Of a stretch of 64,000 nucleotides of DNA, positions 51,939 to 63,543 are shown piece after piece (within the stretch, counting starts at the first letter, position 1; the number at the start of each line of letters is the position of its first letter). The stretch lies in NCBI RefSeq assembly GCF_030347395.1, contig NZ_CP128170.1, forward strand, positions 2,356,001 to 2,420,000, read 5' to 3'. This stretch comes from Microbacterium sp. ET2. Lineage in GTDB: Bacteria; Actinomycetota; Actinomycetes; Actinomycetales; Microbacteriaceae. The position numbers and the translations under genes are program-made. The notes under the pieces are model-generated. The model saw nothing but the letters and a program-made list of their open reading frames with translations, was not told the DNA's origin and did no database searches.

Positions 51939-52897
51939 TGCCCGTCACCTTCACCTTCGGTGAATTCCTCGGAGCCCGATCGGTCATCGGCTCGACCCTG
52001 GCGGAGCTGGGGGAGGAGCGCGAGAACCTCTTCGTGCTCACCCCCGACATCGGGGCGACCCTTGTGGAGTTCCGCGACCGCTTCCCCGACCGCTTCATCG
52101 ACGTGGGGTTGGCCGAGCAGGCGTGCGTGGGGATCGCGGCGGGGTTGGCCTACGACGGCAACATCCCCGTGGTCTCGGGCATGCTGCCCTTCCTCAGCAT
52201 GCGGGCGCTGGAGCAGATCCGCACCGACATCTGCTATCCGAACCTGCCGGTGAAGATCATCGGCACCCACGGCGGTCTCGTCGGCAACGGCGGGTCGACC
52301 CACTACGCCGTCGAAGACCTTGCCCTGATGTCGGCGCTGACCAATATGACGGTCACCTCGATCGGCGACCCACTGATGGTCGGCGAGATCATCCGGCAGT
52401 CGATGAGCATGCCCGGTCCGCTCTACATCCGCCTCGCAGTCGGCAAGAAGGACATGGTCCTCTACGAACCCGGCCAGCACGACATCCGCATCGGCAAGGG
52501 CATCATCGCCCGCGAGGGCACCGACCTCACTCTGTTCACCCACGGCACCACCGTCGCGCAGGCCCTCACCGCCGCCGAGCAGGTCGCCGAGGCGGGGATC
52601 TCGGTGCGGGTGGTGGACATGTTCACGCTGAAGCCGATCGACGAAGAGCTGATCCTCGACTCCGCCGAACGGACGGGAGGCCGGTTCGTCGTGCTCGAGG
52701 ACCACCTCGCCTACGGCGGGCTTGCCAGCCGCATCTCCGACGTCATCGCCGACCGCCGCCTGCACCTGTCCGCCTTCGAGCGGCTCGGCATCCCGCAGGT
52801 CTACGCCGGGTTCGGCGAAGACGAGCAACTGCGCGACAAGCACGGCTACGGCCTCTCGGCCACGGTCGCCGCCATCCGCCGGGCTCACGCGGCCTGA
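51938..52897 (+). CDS. Transketolase, C-terminal subunit
   Basis: The 319-residue protein has the pyrimidine-binding domain ('FIDVGLAEQACVGIAAGLAYDG', with the Glu that activates thiamine diphosphate) and the C-terminal transketolase domain ('VRVVDMFTLKPIDEELI'). It forms the active site with the subunit encoded just upstream. ATG at 51938 overlaps that gene. The Zn-dehydrogenase gene follows after 19 nt. Confidence 0.93.
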   Translation: MPVTFTFGEFLGARSVIGSTLAELGEERENLFVLTPDIGATLVEFRDRFPDRFIDVGLAEQACVGIAAGLAYDGNIPVVSGMLPFLSMRALEQIRTDICYPNLPVKIIGTHGGLVGNGGSTHYAVEDLALMSALTNMTVTSIGDPLMVGEIIRQSMSMPGPLYIRLAVGKKDMVLYEPGQHDIRIGKGIIAREGTDLTLFTHGTTVAQALTAAEQVAEAGISVRVVDMFTLKPIDEELILDSAERTGGRFVVLEDHLAYGGLASRISDVIADRRLHLSAFERLGIPQVYAGFGEDEQLRDKHGYGLSATVAAIRRAHAA

Positions 52898-52916
52898 GAA
52901 CGGGAGAGGGGTCACC

Positions 52917-53978
52917 ATGAAGACGGTCGCCGTCACCCGGGTGGGGAACCTGCGCGCCGAGCACGCCGACGAGCGCGGGGTCATCGGTCTCGCCGACTTC
53001 CCCGCGCAGCCGCTCGGGCCGGAGGACGTCCGCATCCGCGTCGCGTACGCCGGCATCTGCGGGTCGGATCCCCATGTGGCGGAGGGCTACTTCGGAACCG
53101 AGGTGCCGATCGGGCTCGGCCACGAGATCTCCGGTGTCGTCGAGGCGCTCGGTGACCAGGCGCATCGCACGGGCCTTCAGGTCGGCGACCGCGTCGCGGG
53201 CAACTTCCTCCGGTTCTGCGGCACCTGCCTGCCGTGCCGCGACGGTCGTCAGCAGTTCTGCGAGTTCATCCAGGAGTACAACCGTCCCGGGATGGCCGAG
53301 ACCGTCACGTGGCACGAATCGCAGGTCTACCGGCTGCCGCGCGAGGTCAGCCTTCGCCAGGGCGCCTTGCTCGAGCCGGTATCGGTGGCCGTGCGCATCG
53401 CCGACAAGACCCGCCTGCGGGTCGGCGACCGGGTGGTGGTCTGCGGTGGCGGTCCCATCGGCCAGCTGGCGCTGCAGGTGCTGAAGCTGCACGGCGCGAC
53501 ATCGCTGACGCTGATCGAGCCGATCGCCGAGCGGCGCGAGATGGCCCTTCGCGGCGGCGCCGAACACGTGATCGAGCCGATCGCCGAGGACCAGGCCGCC
53601 CGCGCGGATGAGATCACCGGCGGCAGGGGCTTCGACGTCGTCGTCGACGCGTCGGGATCCACGCGCGCCGTTCCGGGGCTGCTCGACCTCGCCGCGCACG
53701 GCGCGACGGTGGTCTACGGCGCGATGTATCCGGCTGACTACGAGCTGCCGCTGAACCTCTCGTCGTACCTCTACCTCAAGGAACTCACCCTCACCGGCGT
53801 ATTCGTCTCGCCCTACGCCTTTCCGCGCGCCGTGCAGCTGCTTCCGCACCTGCGGCTCGACGATTTCACTCGGGCGGTCTACGACCTCGACGACGCCGTC
53901 GCCGCCTTCGCAGAACACCTGAGTGGACGTCACCCGAAGGTCCTCATCCGGTGCAACGACATCCCCGACGGGAGCTGA
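52917..53978 (+). CDS. Zinc-dependent alcohol (polyol) dehydrogenase
   Basis: The 353-residue medium-chain dehydrogenase has the catalytic zinc region 'AYAGICGSDPHVAEG', 'GHEISGVV' and a structural-zinc set 'CGTCLPCRDGRQQFC'. The Rossmann motif is 'VCGGGPIGQLALQ'. It resembles the sorbitol/L-iditol/threonine dehydrogenase group that oxidises a polyol to a ketose. ATG at 52917 follows 'gggagagg'. Its placement after the transketolase genes suggests it supplies the ketose. Confidence 0.92.
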   Translation: MKTVAVTRVGNLRAEHADERGVIGLADFPAQPLGPEDVRIRVAYAGICGSDPHVAEGYFGTEVPIGLGHEISGVVEALGDQAHRTGLQVGDRVAGNFLRFCGTCLPCRDGRQQFCEFIQEYNRPGMAETVTWHESQVYRLPREVSLRQGALLEPVSVAVRIADKTRLRVGDRVVVCGGGPIGQLALQVLKLHGATSLTLIEPIAERREMALRGGAEHVIEPIAEDQAARADEITGGRGFDVVVDASGSTRAVPGLLDLAAHGATVVYGAMYPADYELPLNLSSYLYLKELTLTGVFVSPYAFPRAVQLLPHLRLDDFTRAVYDLDDAVAAFAEHLSGRHPKVLIRCNDIPDGS

Positions 53979-53983
53979 GGAGC

Positions 53984-55514
<1,531 letters not shown>

Positions 55515-55515
55515 C

Positions 55516-56505
55516 ATGACCACCACGGAAAAAGAGCGCACCGGCGCCGTCATGGTCGCCGGTCACGCCCGCAACGTCGGCACCCGGCTCATGCAGGGCG
55601 GCACCGTCGTCGCCCTCGTGCTCCTGGTCGTCTTCTTCTTCGCCATGCGGCCCGACGTCTTCCTGACCTTCACCAACGTCCGCAACATCCTCTATCAGGT
55701 GTCGATCCTGGCGATCATCGCCGGCGCGCAGACGCTCGTCATGGTCGTCGGCGACTTCGACCTGTCGGTCGCGGCGACCTCGGCGCTGGCGGGCGCCGTG
55801 GCGGCATCCCTCATGCTCCAGGGTGTTCCGGTGATGCCGGCGATCGCGATCGCGCTCTTCGTCGGACTTCTCATCGGCATGGTCAATGGGGCGCTCGTGG
55901 CGTTCCTCAACCTCTCGGCGTTCGTGGCGACACTGGCGACGATGACCTCCGTCATCGGCCTCGCCTTCCTCGTGACGCAGGGGACGACGCTGTTCAACCT
56001 GCCCCCCGAGTTCAACGCCCTCGGCCAGGGACGGTTCCTGGAGATCCCGCTCCCGGTCTTCATCGCCATCGCCATCTCGGCGGTGCTGTGGTTCATCCTC
56101 CGCTACACCACGCTCGGTCGTCGCTGGTATGCGATCGGCGGCAACGCCGAGGTCTCGCGCCTCTCGGGCGTGAACGTCAAACGCGCACGATTCCTCGCCT
56201 TCTCGGCGGCCGGCCTCGTCGCCGCCGTCGGCGGAGTGCTCCTGGCTGCGCGGCTGGGAAGCGCCAGCGCCATCCAGGGCGAGGACAACCTCATGTTCTC
56301 CGTCGCCGCGGTCTTCCTCGGCATGACCATCGTCCGCTCGGGTGCCGCCAACATCGTCGGCACCATGGTCGGCGTCGCCATCATCGGCGTCATGAGCAAC
56401 GGACTGAACATCCTCGGTGTGAACGCCTACGTGCAGCAGGTCGTCACCGGCATCATCATCATCGCCGCGGTCACCCTCAGCTCGTTCAAGAACCGAGAAC
56501 GCTAG
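55516..56505 (+). CDS. Sugar ABC transporter permease
   Basis: The 329-residue protein belongs to the RbsC/XylH permease family, with eight to ten membrane segments and the conserved 'VVGDFDLSVAATSALAGAV' and 'TTLGRRWYAIGGNAEVSRLSG' (ATPase-contact loop). ATG at 55516 is 1 nt after the ATPase stop. The TAG stop lies in the loop of a perfect inverted repeat. Confidence 0.93.
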   Translation: MTTTEKERTGAVMVAGHARNVGTRLMQGGTVVALVLLVVFFFAMRPDVFLTFTNVRNILYQVSILAIIAGAQTLVMVVGDFDLSVAATSALAGAVAASLMLQGVPVMPAIAIALFVGLLIGMVNGALVAFLNLSAFVATLATMTSVIGLAFLVTQGTTLFNLPPEFNALGQGRFLEIPLPVFIAIAISAVLWFILRYTTLGRRWYAIGGNAEVSRLSGVNVKRARFLAFSAAGLVAAVGGVLLAARLGSASAIQGEDNLMFSVAAVFLGMTIVRSGAANIVGTMVGVAIIGVMSNGLNILGVNAYVQQVVTGIIIIAAVTLSSFKNRER

Positions 56506-56513
56506 GCGTTCTC
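56495..56513 (+). promoter_or_regulatory. Perfect inverted repeat around the permease stop codon
   Basis: GAGAACGC (56495-56502) and GCGTTCTC (56506-56513) flank a 3-base loop, TAG, which contains the permease stop codon's first bases. A second, shorter CCCGGC/GCCGGG hairpin follows (56519-56539). Such hairpins between permease and binding-protein genes often raise the level of the binding protein mRNA. Confidence 0.6.
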
Positions 56514-56579
56514 ACCATCCCGGCGACACCCGCGCCGGGGCACCAAGAAAAAACGCAACCATCACAAAGGAGTAGAGAA

Positions 56580-57581
56580 GTGCGTAACAGAATCAGGGCA
56601 TTCGCAGTCCTCGCCGTGGCCAGCGCCCTCGCGCTCGCCGGATGCGCCGGTGGCTCGGACGGAGGCGGAGGCGACGCCGGCGGCGGCGGTGGTGGCGACG
56701 AGCCGCTGCGCGTCGTCGCCTTCACCTCCGGCAACCAGACGCCCATCGGCGCCTGGTGGGTCAAGGCCGTCGAGGAGCAGGCCGACGAGCTCGGTTGGGA
56801 GCTCACGATGGTGCAGGGCGACTTCGACTTCCAGAAGATGAACCCCGCCGTGGAGAGCGCCATCGGACAGGGCGCCGACCTCGTCTACAACGGCTACACC
56901 GATGTCGCCTCGATCGGCTCGATCGTGACTGCGGTGAAGGATGCCGGCATCCCGATGTTCGCCATCGACGCCGGCGTCGAGCCCACCGACGCCTACGCGC
57001 TGAACATCACCACCGACCAGCAGGGCATCGTCGACCAGACCATGGGCGCGATCTCCGACGCCATCGGCGGTCTCGAAGGCAAGAACATCATGGTGATCGG
57101 TCACGACCCGCACGCCGGGATCCGCACCCGCGCCGCGCTCGCCGCCGAAGCGGTCGAGGCCGCCGGCGCCACGCTCGCCGGCGGCGAGATCCAGCAGGTC
57201 GTCTCGCCGGCCACGGGCCGCACCGAAGCCCTGGCGCTGGTCGCCGACTACCTGTCGGCGAACCCCGACGGCCTCGACGCCGTCTGGGTCGGCTGGGACG
57301 ACGCAGCCCTGGGCGCCGTGCAGGCGGTGACCGAGGCCGGTGCCGACGTCGCCGTCACAGGCGTGGATGCCACGAGCGAGGCGATCGCGGCGGTGAAGGC
57401 CGGCACGATGACCGCCACGGTGGAGCAGCCCTGGCCGTTGATCAACGAGGCCGTCCTGGAGGCGATCGCCCAGTGGCGCTCGTCGGGTTCGGCGCCGTCG
57501 AACAACTTCGAGGAGGAGGCCACGACGCTGGTCACCACCGAGAACGCCGACGACATCACCCCCTCCGACCAGCTCGGCTGA
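56580..57581 (+). CDS. Sugar ABC transporter substrate-binding lipoprotein
   Basis: The 333-residue protein starts at GTG 56580 behind 'aaaggag' and has a lipobox 'LAGC' (Cys about residue 22) followed by a Gly/Asp linker. The mature part is a type I periplasmic-binding fold: 'LVYNGYTDVASIGSIVTAVKDAG', 'PMFAIDAGVE' and 'VTGVDATSEAIAAVKAGTM', as in ribose-type sugar-binding proteins. The ligand cannot be read from the sequence. A strong hairpin follows the stop. Confidence 0.92.
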   Translation: MRNRIRAFAVLAVASALALAGCAGGSDGGGGDAGGGGGGDEPLRVVAFTSGNQTPIGAWWVKAVEEQADELGWELTMVQGDFDFQKMNPAVESAIGQGADLVYNGYTDVASIGSIVTAVKDAGIPMFAIDAGVEPTDAYALNITTDQQGIVDQTMGAISDAIGGLEGKNIMVIGHDPHAGIRTRAALAAEAVEAAGATLAGGEIQQVVSPATGRTEALALVADYLSANPDGLDAVWVGWDDAALGAVQAVTEAGADVAVTGVDATSEAIAAVKAGTMTATVEQPWPLINEAVLEAIAQWRSSGSAPSNNFEEEATTLVTTENADDITPSDQLG

Positions 57582-57589
57582 CAGAACCC

Positions 57590-57626
57590 CTCGGGGGCGG
57601 GCTCTTCTCTCGGGCCCGCCCCCGAG
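57590..57626 (+). promoter_or_regulatory. Strong hairpin between binding-protein and SDR genes
   Basis: CTCGGGGGCGGGC (57590-57602) pairs perfectly with GCCCGCCCCCGAG (57614-57626), 13 base pairs around an 11-base loop, 9 bases after the stop. Lack of a T run suggests a partial terminator or 3' stabiliser inside the operon. Confidence 0.7.
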
Positions 57627-57663
57627 CGGCACCAGCGAGAGGTCACCAGTGAAAGGAACCCCC

Positions 57664-58446
57664 ATGCGCCTGGAAGGCAAGGTCGCCATCATCACCGGCG
57701 GCGCGAGCGGCATCGGCCGCGCCACCGTCGACAAATTCGTCCGCGAGGGAGCGAAGGTGCTCATCGCCGACATCTCCCTCGAGGCGGCCGAGCGCGCCGT
57801 CGCCGAGGTCGAGGCCGCCGGCCACGCCGGCATGACCGCCGCGTGCCGCGTCGACGTCTCGGACTTCGCCGAAGTCGAGCAGATGGTCGCCACCGCCGTG
57901 TCGACCTTCGGCAAGCTCGACGTCATCTTCAACAACGCCGGCATCGCCGGGGGCACACCGCTCCTGGACCACGACCCGGCGAAGGACTACGTGCCGATGA
58001 TCCGCGTCGATCAGGACGGCGTCTACTACGGCATCCTCGCCGCGGCCCGCCAGTTCCGCGATCAGGGGACACCCGGTGTGATCATCAACACCTCCTCGAT
58101 CTACGGCGAGCAGGCGGCCGAACTCGCCTTCAGCTACAGCGCAGCCAAGGCCGCGGTGATCTCCTTCACCCGCTCAGCCGCGTACGAACTGGCCGAGCAC
58201 GGCATCCGGGTCGTGGCGATCACGCCCGGCAGGGTGGGAACGGCGATCATCAATCAGTTCAGCGACGAACTGAAGACGGTGTTCGCCTCGGAGCAGCTGC
58301 GCAACACCATGACCCAGCCGTCGGAGATCGCCGACGTCGTGGCCTTCCTCGCCTCGGACGAGGCGAACGTCATCAACGGCACGGTGGTGCACGTCGACGA
58401 CGGCTACTCGGTGTTCAAGCAGCGACTGGATCTCCCGGTGTTCTGA
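57664..58446 (+). CDS. Short-chain dehydrogenase/reductase
   Basis: The 260-residue enzyme has the NAD(P) motif 'TGGASGIGRAT', the 'NNAGIAGG' element and the catalytic Ser with Y-x-x-x-K in 'NTSSIYG' and 'YSAAK'. An Asp after the second strand ('LIADIS') favours NAD. ATG at 57664 follows 'gaaagga'. In this operon it probably oxidises or reduces a sugar or polyol. The stop overlaps the epimerase gene by one base. Confidence 0.92.
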   Translation: MRLEGKVAIITGGASGIGRATVDKFVREGAKVLIADISLEAAERAVAEVEAAGHAGMTAACRVDVSDFAEVEQMVATAVSTFGKLDVIFNNAGIAGGTPLLDHDPAKDYVPMIRVDQDGVYYGILAAARQFRDQGTPGVIINTSSIYGEQAAELAFSYSAAKAAVISFTRSAAYELAEHGIRVVAITPGRVGTAIINQFSDELKTVFASEQLRNTMTQPSEIADVVAFLASDEANVINGTVVHVDDGYSVFKQRLDLPVF

Positions 58447-59375
58447 TGACCGCCCACGCCGCCGACATCCCGATGACCCTCGATGTGGCATGCCACCTGA
58501 ACGTCGTGGTCGCCGACGCCTCGCCCGCGAGCCTGGAGCGCGCGCTGCCTGCGCTGATCGGCCTCGGCATCCATCGGGTCGTGCTTCCGCCGCTCGACCC
58601 CGCCGCGACCGACGTCCGCGGCATGAGCGATGCCTTCGCGCACTGGGAGGTCTCGCCGATCACCATCGCCGGGCAGGCTCCCGGTGCCGATGTCTCTTCG
58701 GATGACGCGGACGAACGTGCCGCGGGCGTCGACGCGCTCCGCCGGGCGCTGCGGCTGACCGCCGAGCTCGGCGGCGACCAGATGAACGGCGTGCCGTACG
58801 GCCTCTTCGGCTCGCCGGGTGCTCCCGTACCCCGGCAGCGCGTCGAGGAGGCCGCGCGCCTGGTCGGACAGGTCGCCGACGAGGCGGCCGATCTCGGGAT
58901 CGCCATGACCTTCGAGGTGCTCAACCGCTACGAGACCTCGGTGGTGAACACCGCCGCGCAGGCGATGCGGTTCGCCGAGGCGAGCGGGTCGGAGAACCTC
59001 CGCATCCACCTCGACACCTTCCATATGGCGGTCGAGGAGTCAGACCTCGAAGGGGCGATCCGTCTCGCTCTGCCGCGCCTGTCCTACCTCGAGCTCGGGC
59101 AGTCGGGGCGCGGCGCCCTCTCGGGCGGAGCCGTCGACATCCCGCAGATCGTGCGTCAGGCGCTCGACGACGGGTATCGCGGCAGGTTCGGGGTGGAGGC
59201 GTTCTCGCGCACGGTGCTCGCCGAACCGGTCGCCGACATGCTGGCGATCTGGCGGGCGCCGTACGACGACGGGGTCGAGCTCATGCGCGACGCCCTGCGC
59301 GTCATCCGCTCGGGATGGGCGGCGAGCACCGCCGGGAGGCGCGAGATCCGTCTCGCCCGCGGGGCGATGGTCTGA
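58446..59375 (+). CDS. Sugar isomerase/epimerase of the D-tagatose 3-epimerase type
   Basis: The 309-residue protein is a xylose-isomerase-like TIM barrel. Metal ligands follow the ketose 3-epimerase pattern: Glu in 'FEVLNRYET', Asp and His in 'HLDTFHMAVEE', and Glu in 'GVEAFSR'. The closest group I recognise is D-tagatose/D-psicose 3-epimerase and related isomerases acting on free ketoses. It is the last gene of the operon and converges on the metB-like gene with a 9-base gap. Confidence 0.88.
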   Translation: MTAHAADIPMTLDVACHLNVVVADASPASLERALPALIGLGIHRVVLPPLDPAATDVRGMSDAFAHWEVSPITIAGQAPGADVSSDDADERAAGVDALRRALRLTAELGGDQMNGVPYGLFGSPGAPVPRQRVEEAARLVGQVADEAADLGIAMTFEVLNRYETSVVNTAAQAMRFAEASGSENLRIHLDTFHMAVEESDLEGAIRLALPRLSYLELGQSGRGALSGGAVDIPQIVRQALDDGYRGRFGVEAFSRTVLAEPVADMLAIWRAPYDDGVELMRDALRVIRSGWAASTAGRREIRLARGAMV

Positions 59376-59384
59376 CTCAGCGGG

Positions 59385-60547
59385 TCAGCGGGTCGCGGCG
59401 CGCAGCGCCTGCTCGATGTCGGCGATCAGATCGGCGGGGTCTTCGATTCCCACGGACAGGCGCACGACCTCGACCGGGACGGCCGCGTCGGTGCCGCGCA
59501 CCGAGGCGTGGGTCATCGCGTCGGGGTAGTTCACGAGCGACTCCACGCCGCCGAGCGACTCGGCGAGCTGGAAGAGCGTCGTCGACTCCGCGAAGCGGCG
59601 AGCGAGCTCGCCCGAGTCGAAGGCGACGGAGACGATCCCGCCGAAGTCCGACATCTGGCGTGCCGCGATCGCGTGACCGGGGTGGTCTTCCAGCCCCGGG
59701 TAGTACACGTGCGCGACGTGGGAGTGGCCCTGGAGGAACGCGGCGATCGCGGCCGCGTTGGCGCTGTGGCGTGCCATCCGGATTCCGAGGGTCTTGATGC
59801 CCCGTGAGGCCAGCCACGCGTCCATCGGACCCGAGACCGCCCCGACGGCGAACTGGAGGAACCCGATCTTCTCGGCGAGCGCGTCATCATCGAGCACGAG
59901 CGCTCCGCCGACGACATCCGAGTGCCCGCCGAGGTACTTCGTCACCGAGTGGACGACCACGTCGGCGCCGAGGGTGAGGGGGCGCTGCAGAGCCGGGGTG
60001 GCGAAGGTGTTGTCGACGACGACGAGCGCTCCGGCGTCGTGCCCGAGCGCGGCCAGCTCGGCGATGTCGGTGATCTTCAGCAGGGGGTTCGACGGCGTCT
60101 CGACCCACACCAGCTGCGCGGGGCGCTCGGCGAGGGCGGCGCGGACCGCCGCGGGGTCAGCCATCTCGACCGTGCGCATCTGGACACCCCACGGTGCGAG
60201 CACGCGAGCGAGCAGCCGGTGGGTGCCGCCGTAGACGTCGTTGCCGAGCAGCACGCTGTCGCCGGGCTTCAGCGTCGCGCGCAGGAGCGCGTCTTCGGCG
60301 GCCAGGCCCGACGAGAACGAGAACGCGTGGGCGCCGCCCTCGAGCGCGGCGAGCTGACGCTGCAGCGCCGTGCGCGTCGGATTGCCGCTCCGGCCGTACT
60401 CGTACCCCTGGCGGAGCCCGCCGATGCCGTCCTGCGCGAAGGTCGTGGAGAAGTGCACCGGGGGGATGACCGCACCCGTGGTGGGGTCGAACTCCTGGCC
60501 GGCGTGGACGGCGAGGCTGTCGAAGCGGTGGGTGTTCTGATCGACGG

Positions 60548-60551
<4 letters not shown>
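59385..60551 (-). CDS. metB: Cystathionine gamma-synthase/lyase
   Basis: The 388-residue PLP enzyme makes or splits cystathionine. The cofactor Lys is in 'VHSVTKYLGGHSD', with 'YEYGRSGNPTR', 'FSSGLAAEDALL' and 'VDNTFATP' typical of the Cys/Met family. In mycobacteria the equivalent gene next to cbs (metB) works in either direction, and sequence alone does not decide. Its ATG overlaps the cbs stop by 4 nt, so both are made together. Confidence 0.9.
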
Positions 60552-61498
<947 letters not shown>

Positions 61499-61806
61499 GG
61501 TGTGTTCCTGAGTAAGGGCCGCTCGTGGCAGCCGGAGATGAGTGGTCGTCGAAGGCGCGCCGAGGGGCGCTCACTCACAACAACGACACGTCAGGGTCAC
61601 AACCCGAGGGTATCAGGCCCCGTCACGCTCACGCCCGCCCATGACGGGAAGGCCGACGCCGCGATGCCGTTCACAGCCGCGGGGCTCGGGCCCGACACGC
61701 CGCGCGTCTTCGCCGAACGGCGGCGCGTCGCCGGCCCGACCCGCGGTTGCGCGCCGGCCCGCACCCCCGGAGCGCGACGCGCCGATCCGCGAGAGACTGG
61801 AGGGTG
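61499..61806. other. Divergent intergenic region between cbs and sufS
   Basis: About 308 bases without a supportable gene. The part near sufS (61640-61800) is extremely GC-rich; the part near 61570-61615 is less so and most likely holds the promoters. AGGGTA at 61607-61612 (TACCCT on the minus strand) could be a -10 box for cbs, but no -35 box fits. No SAM or other methionine-related riboswitch pattern is visible. Confidence 0.4.
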
Positions 61807-63069
61807 ATGAACATCCTCCCGACTCGTGTGCGCGACGACTTCCCCTTCCTCGCCGCGCACCCCGACCGCGCCTACCTCGACTCGGCGGCGACGTCGCAGC
61901 GCCCGCGGCAGGTGATCGACGCCGAGGCGGCGTTCGTCGCGACCGACTACGCGGCGGTGCACCGCGGGTCGAGCATGGCGACCGGAGCGGCGACCCTGGC
62001 ATTCGAAGACGCCCGCGCACGGGTGGCCTCGTTCGTGGGCGCGGCAGCCGATGAGATCGTGTGGGCCGAGAACGCCACCGACGCGATCAACATGATCGCG
62101 CTCGGCATGTCGGATGCCGCGCTCGGCCTCGGCGGCGATGACGCCGGCGCCCGGTTCGGCCTCGGGCCCGGGGACGAGATCGTCGTCACGGAGGCCGAGC
62201 ACCACGCGAACCTCATCCCGTGGCAGCGTCTCGCGGCGCGCACCGGCGCAGCCCTTCGCTGGGTCCCGGTCGACGACGACGGTCTGTGGCACACCGACGC
62301 CCTCGCGGCCGTGGTCACACCGCGCACCCGGGTCATCGCCTTCGCCCACGTCTCCAATGTCACCGGCATGATCGCCCCCATCGCCGATGTCGTCGGCCTC
62401 GCCCAGCGCGTCGGCGCGCTGACGGTGCTCGATGCGTGCCAGTCGGTGCCGCATCATCCGGTTGCTTTCTCTGCGCTCGGCGTCGATTTCGCCGCGTTCT
62501 CGGCCCACAAGATGCTCGGCCCCACCGGCATCGGCGCGCTCTGGGGTCGCAAGGATCTGCTCGACCTGCTGCCGCCCGCCCGCACCGGCGGATCCACGAT
62601 CACCACGGTGACGATGGAGTCGGCCGAATTCCTCCCCGCACCGAACCGCTTCGAGGCGGGCACCCAGCCGGTGAGCCAGGCGGTCGGATTCGCCGCGGCA
62701 TCCGATTTCCTGCAGGCGATCGGGATGCCGGCGGTCGCGGACCATGAGCACGAGATGACCGGCCTGCTCGTCGACGCCGTCGCTCACACGCCGGGTGTGC
62801 GCCTGGTCGGTGTGCCGGCCGGGGCCGAGCGCGGGCCGCTGGCGAGCTTCATCGTCGACGGTGTCCACGCGCACGACGTGGGCCAGTTCCTCGACGACCG
62901 CGGGATCACCGTGCGCACGGGACACCACTGCGCTCAGCCCCTTCATCGCCGTCTCGGGGTGGCGGCGACCACCCGGGCGAGCGCCTACGTCTACACCGAC
63001 GCCGCCGAGGTGGCGCGGTTCGCCGACGCGCTCGCCGAGGTGCGCCCCTTCTTCGGAGCCGACCGGTGA
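61807..63069 (+). CDS. sufS: SufS-type cysteine desulfurase
   Basis: The 420-residue PLP enzyme takes sulfur from cysteine for Fe-S clusters. The cofactor Lys is in 'FSAHKMLGPTGIG' and the active-site Cys in 'RTGHHCAQPLHRRLG', the short-loop SufS type. 'DSAATSQRP' and 'HRGSS' near the N-terminus are usual. ATG at 61807 is close to GGAGGG (only 2-3 bases), so GTG 61804 or a nearby start cannot be excluded. sufU follows with a 4-nt overlap. Confidence 0.92.
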   Translation: MNILPTRVRDDFPFLAAHPDRAYLDSAATSQRPRQVIDAEAAFVATDYAAVHRGSSMATGAATLAFEDARARVASFVGAAADEIVWAENATDAINMIALGMSDAALGLGGDDAGARFGLGPGDEIVVTEAEHHANLIPWQRLAARTGAALRWVPVDDDGLWHTDALAAVVTPRTRVIAFAHVSNVTGMIAPIADVVGLAQRVGALTVLDACQSVPHHPVAFSALGVDFAAFSAHKMLGPTGIGALWGRKDLLDLLPPARTGGSTITTVTMESAEFLPAPNRFEAGTQPVSQAVGFAAASDFLQAIGMPAVADHEHEMTGLLVDAVAHTPGVRLVGVPAGAERGPLASFIVDGVHAHDVGQFLDDRGITVRTGHHCAQPLHRRLGVAATTRASAYVYTDAAEVARFADALAEVRPFFGADR

Positions 63070-63500
63070 GCGATCTCGAGAGCCTGTACCGCGAGGTGAT
63101 CCTCGACCACTCTCGTGACCCCGAGGGGCGCGGCGACGTCTCGGGCTTCGCCGTCACCCATCACGAGCTCAACCCGTCTTGCGGCGACGAGATCACCCTC
63201 GGCCTCGCCGTCGAGGACGGCGTCGTGAGCGGGTTGGCCTGGGAAGGGCAGGGCTGCAGCATCTCGATGGCGTCGGCGTCGGTGATGTCGGGCCTGCTGA
63301 GGGGTGCCGACGTCGAAACGGCACGGGCGCTCATCGAGGACTTCCGCACCATGCTGCGCTCGCCGGGTGTCGAGCCGCCCGAACGTCTTGAAGACGCCGC
63401 CGCCTTTCACGGCGTCGCCCGCTACGTCATGCGGGTGAAGTGCGCGATGCTCGGCTGGGTCGCCGCCGAGGCGTGCCTGCTGCGGGCGAGCGCGGACTGA
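63066..63500 (+). CDS. sufU: SufU-type iron-sulfur cluster assembly sulfur acceptor
   Basis: The 144-residue protein accepts persulfide from SufS. The three conserved Cys are in 'NPSCGDE', 'EGQGCSIS' and 'RVKCAMLGW', and Asp in 'CGDE' completes the zinc site typical of SufU. The start is GTG at 63066, overlapping sufS. The other suf genes (B, C, D) are not in the window. Confidence 0.93.
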   Translation: MSDLESLYREVILDHSRDPEGRGDVSGFAVTHHELNPSCGDEITLGLAVEDGVVSGLAWEGQGCSISMASASVMSGLLRGADVETARALIEDFRTMLRSPGVEPPERLEDAAAFHGVARYVMRVKCAMLGWVAAEACLLRASAD

Positions 63501-63531
63501 CGCACCCCTCGAAATCCCTGGATCGGCGATT

Positions 63532-63537
63532 TAGGGT
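63532..63537 (+). promoter_or_regulatory. Candidate -10 box for leaderless mRNA of the SGNH gene
   Basis: TAGGGT is followed by six bases and then the ATG at 63544, with no Shine-Dalgarno. The identical hexamer and spacing occur before the DUF4012 gene on the other strand. Confidence 0.55.
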
Positions 63538-63543
63538 CGATGT

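Noticed and set aside
61499..61806. SAM or other sulfur-metabolism riboswitch upstream of cbs/metB
   Set aside because: No conserved riboswitch core could be recognised, and the region next to cbs is short and GC-rich without the expected paired elements.
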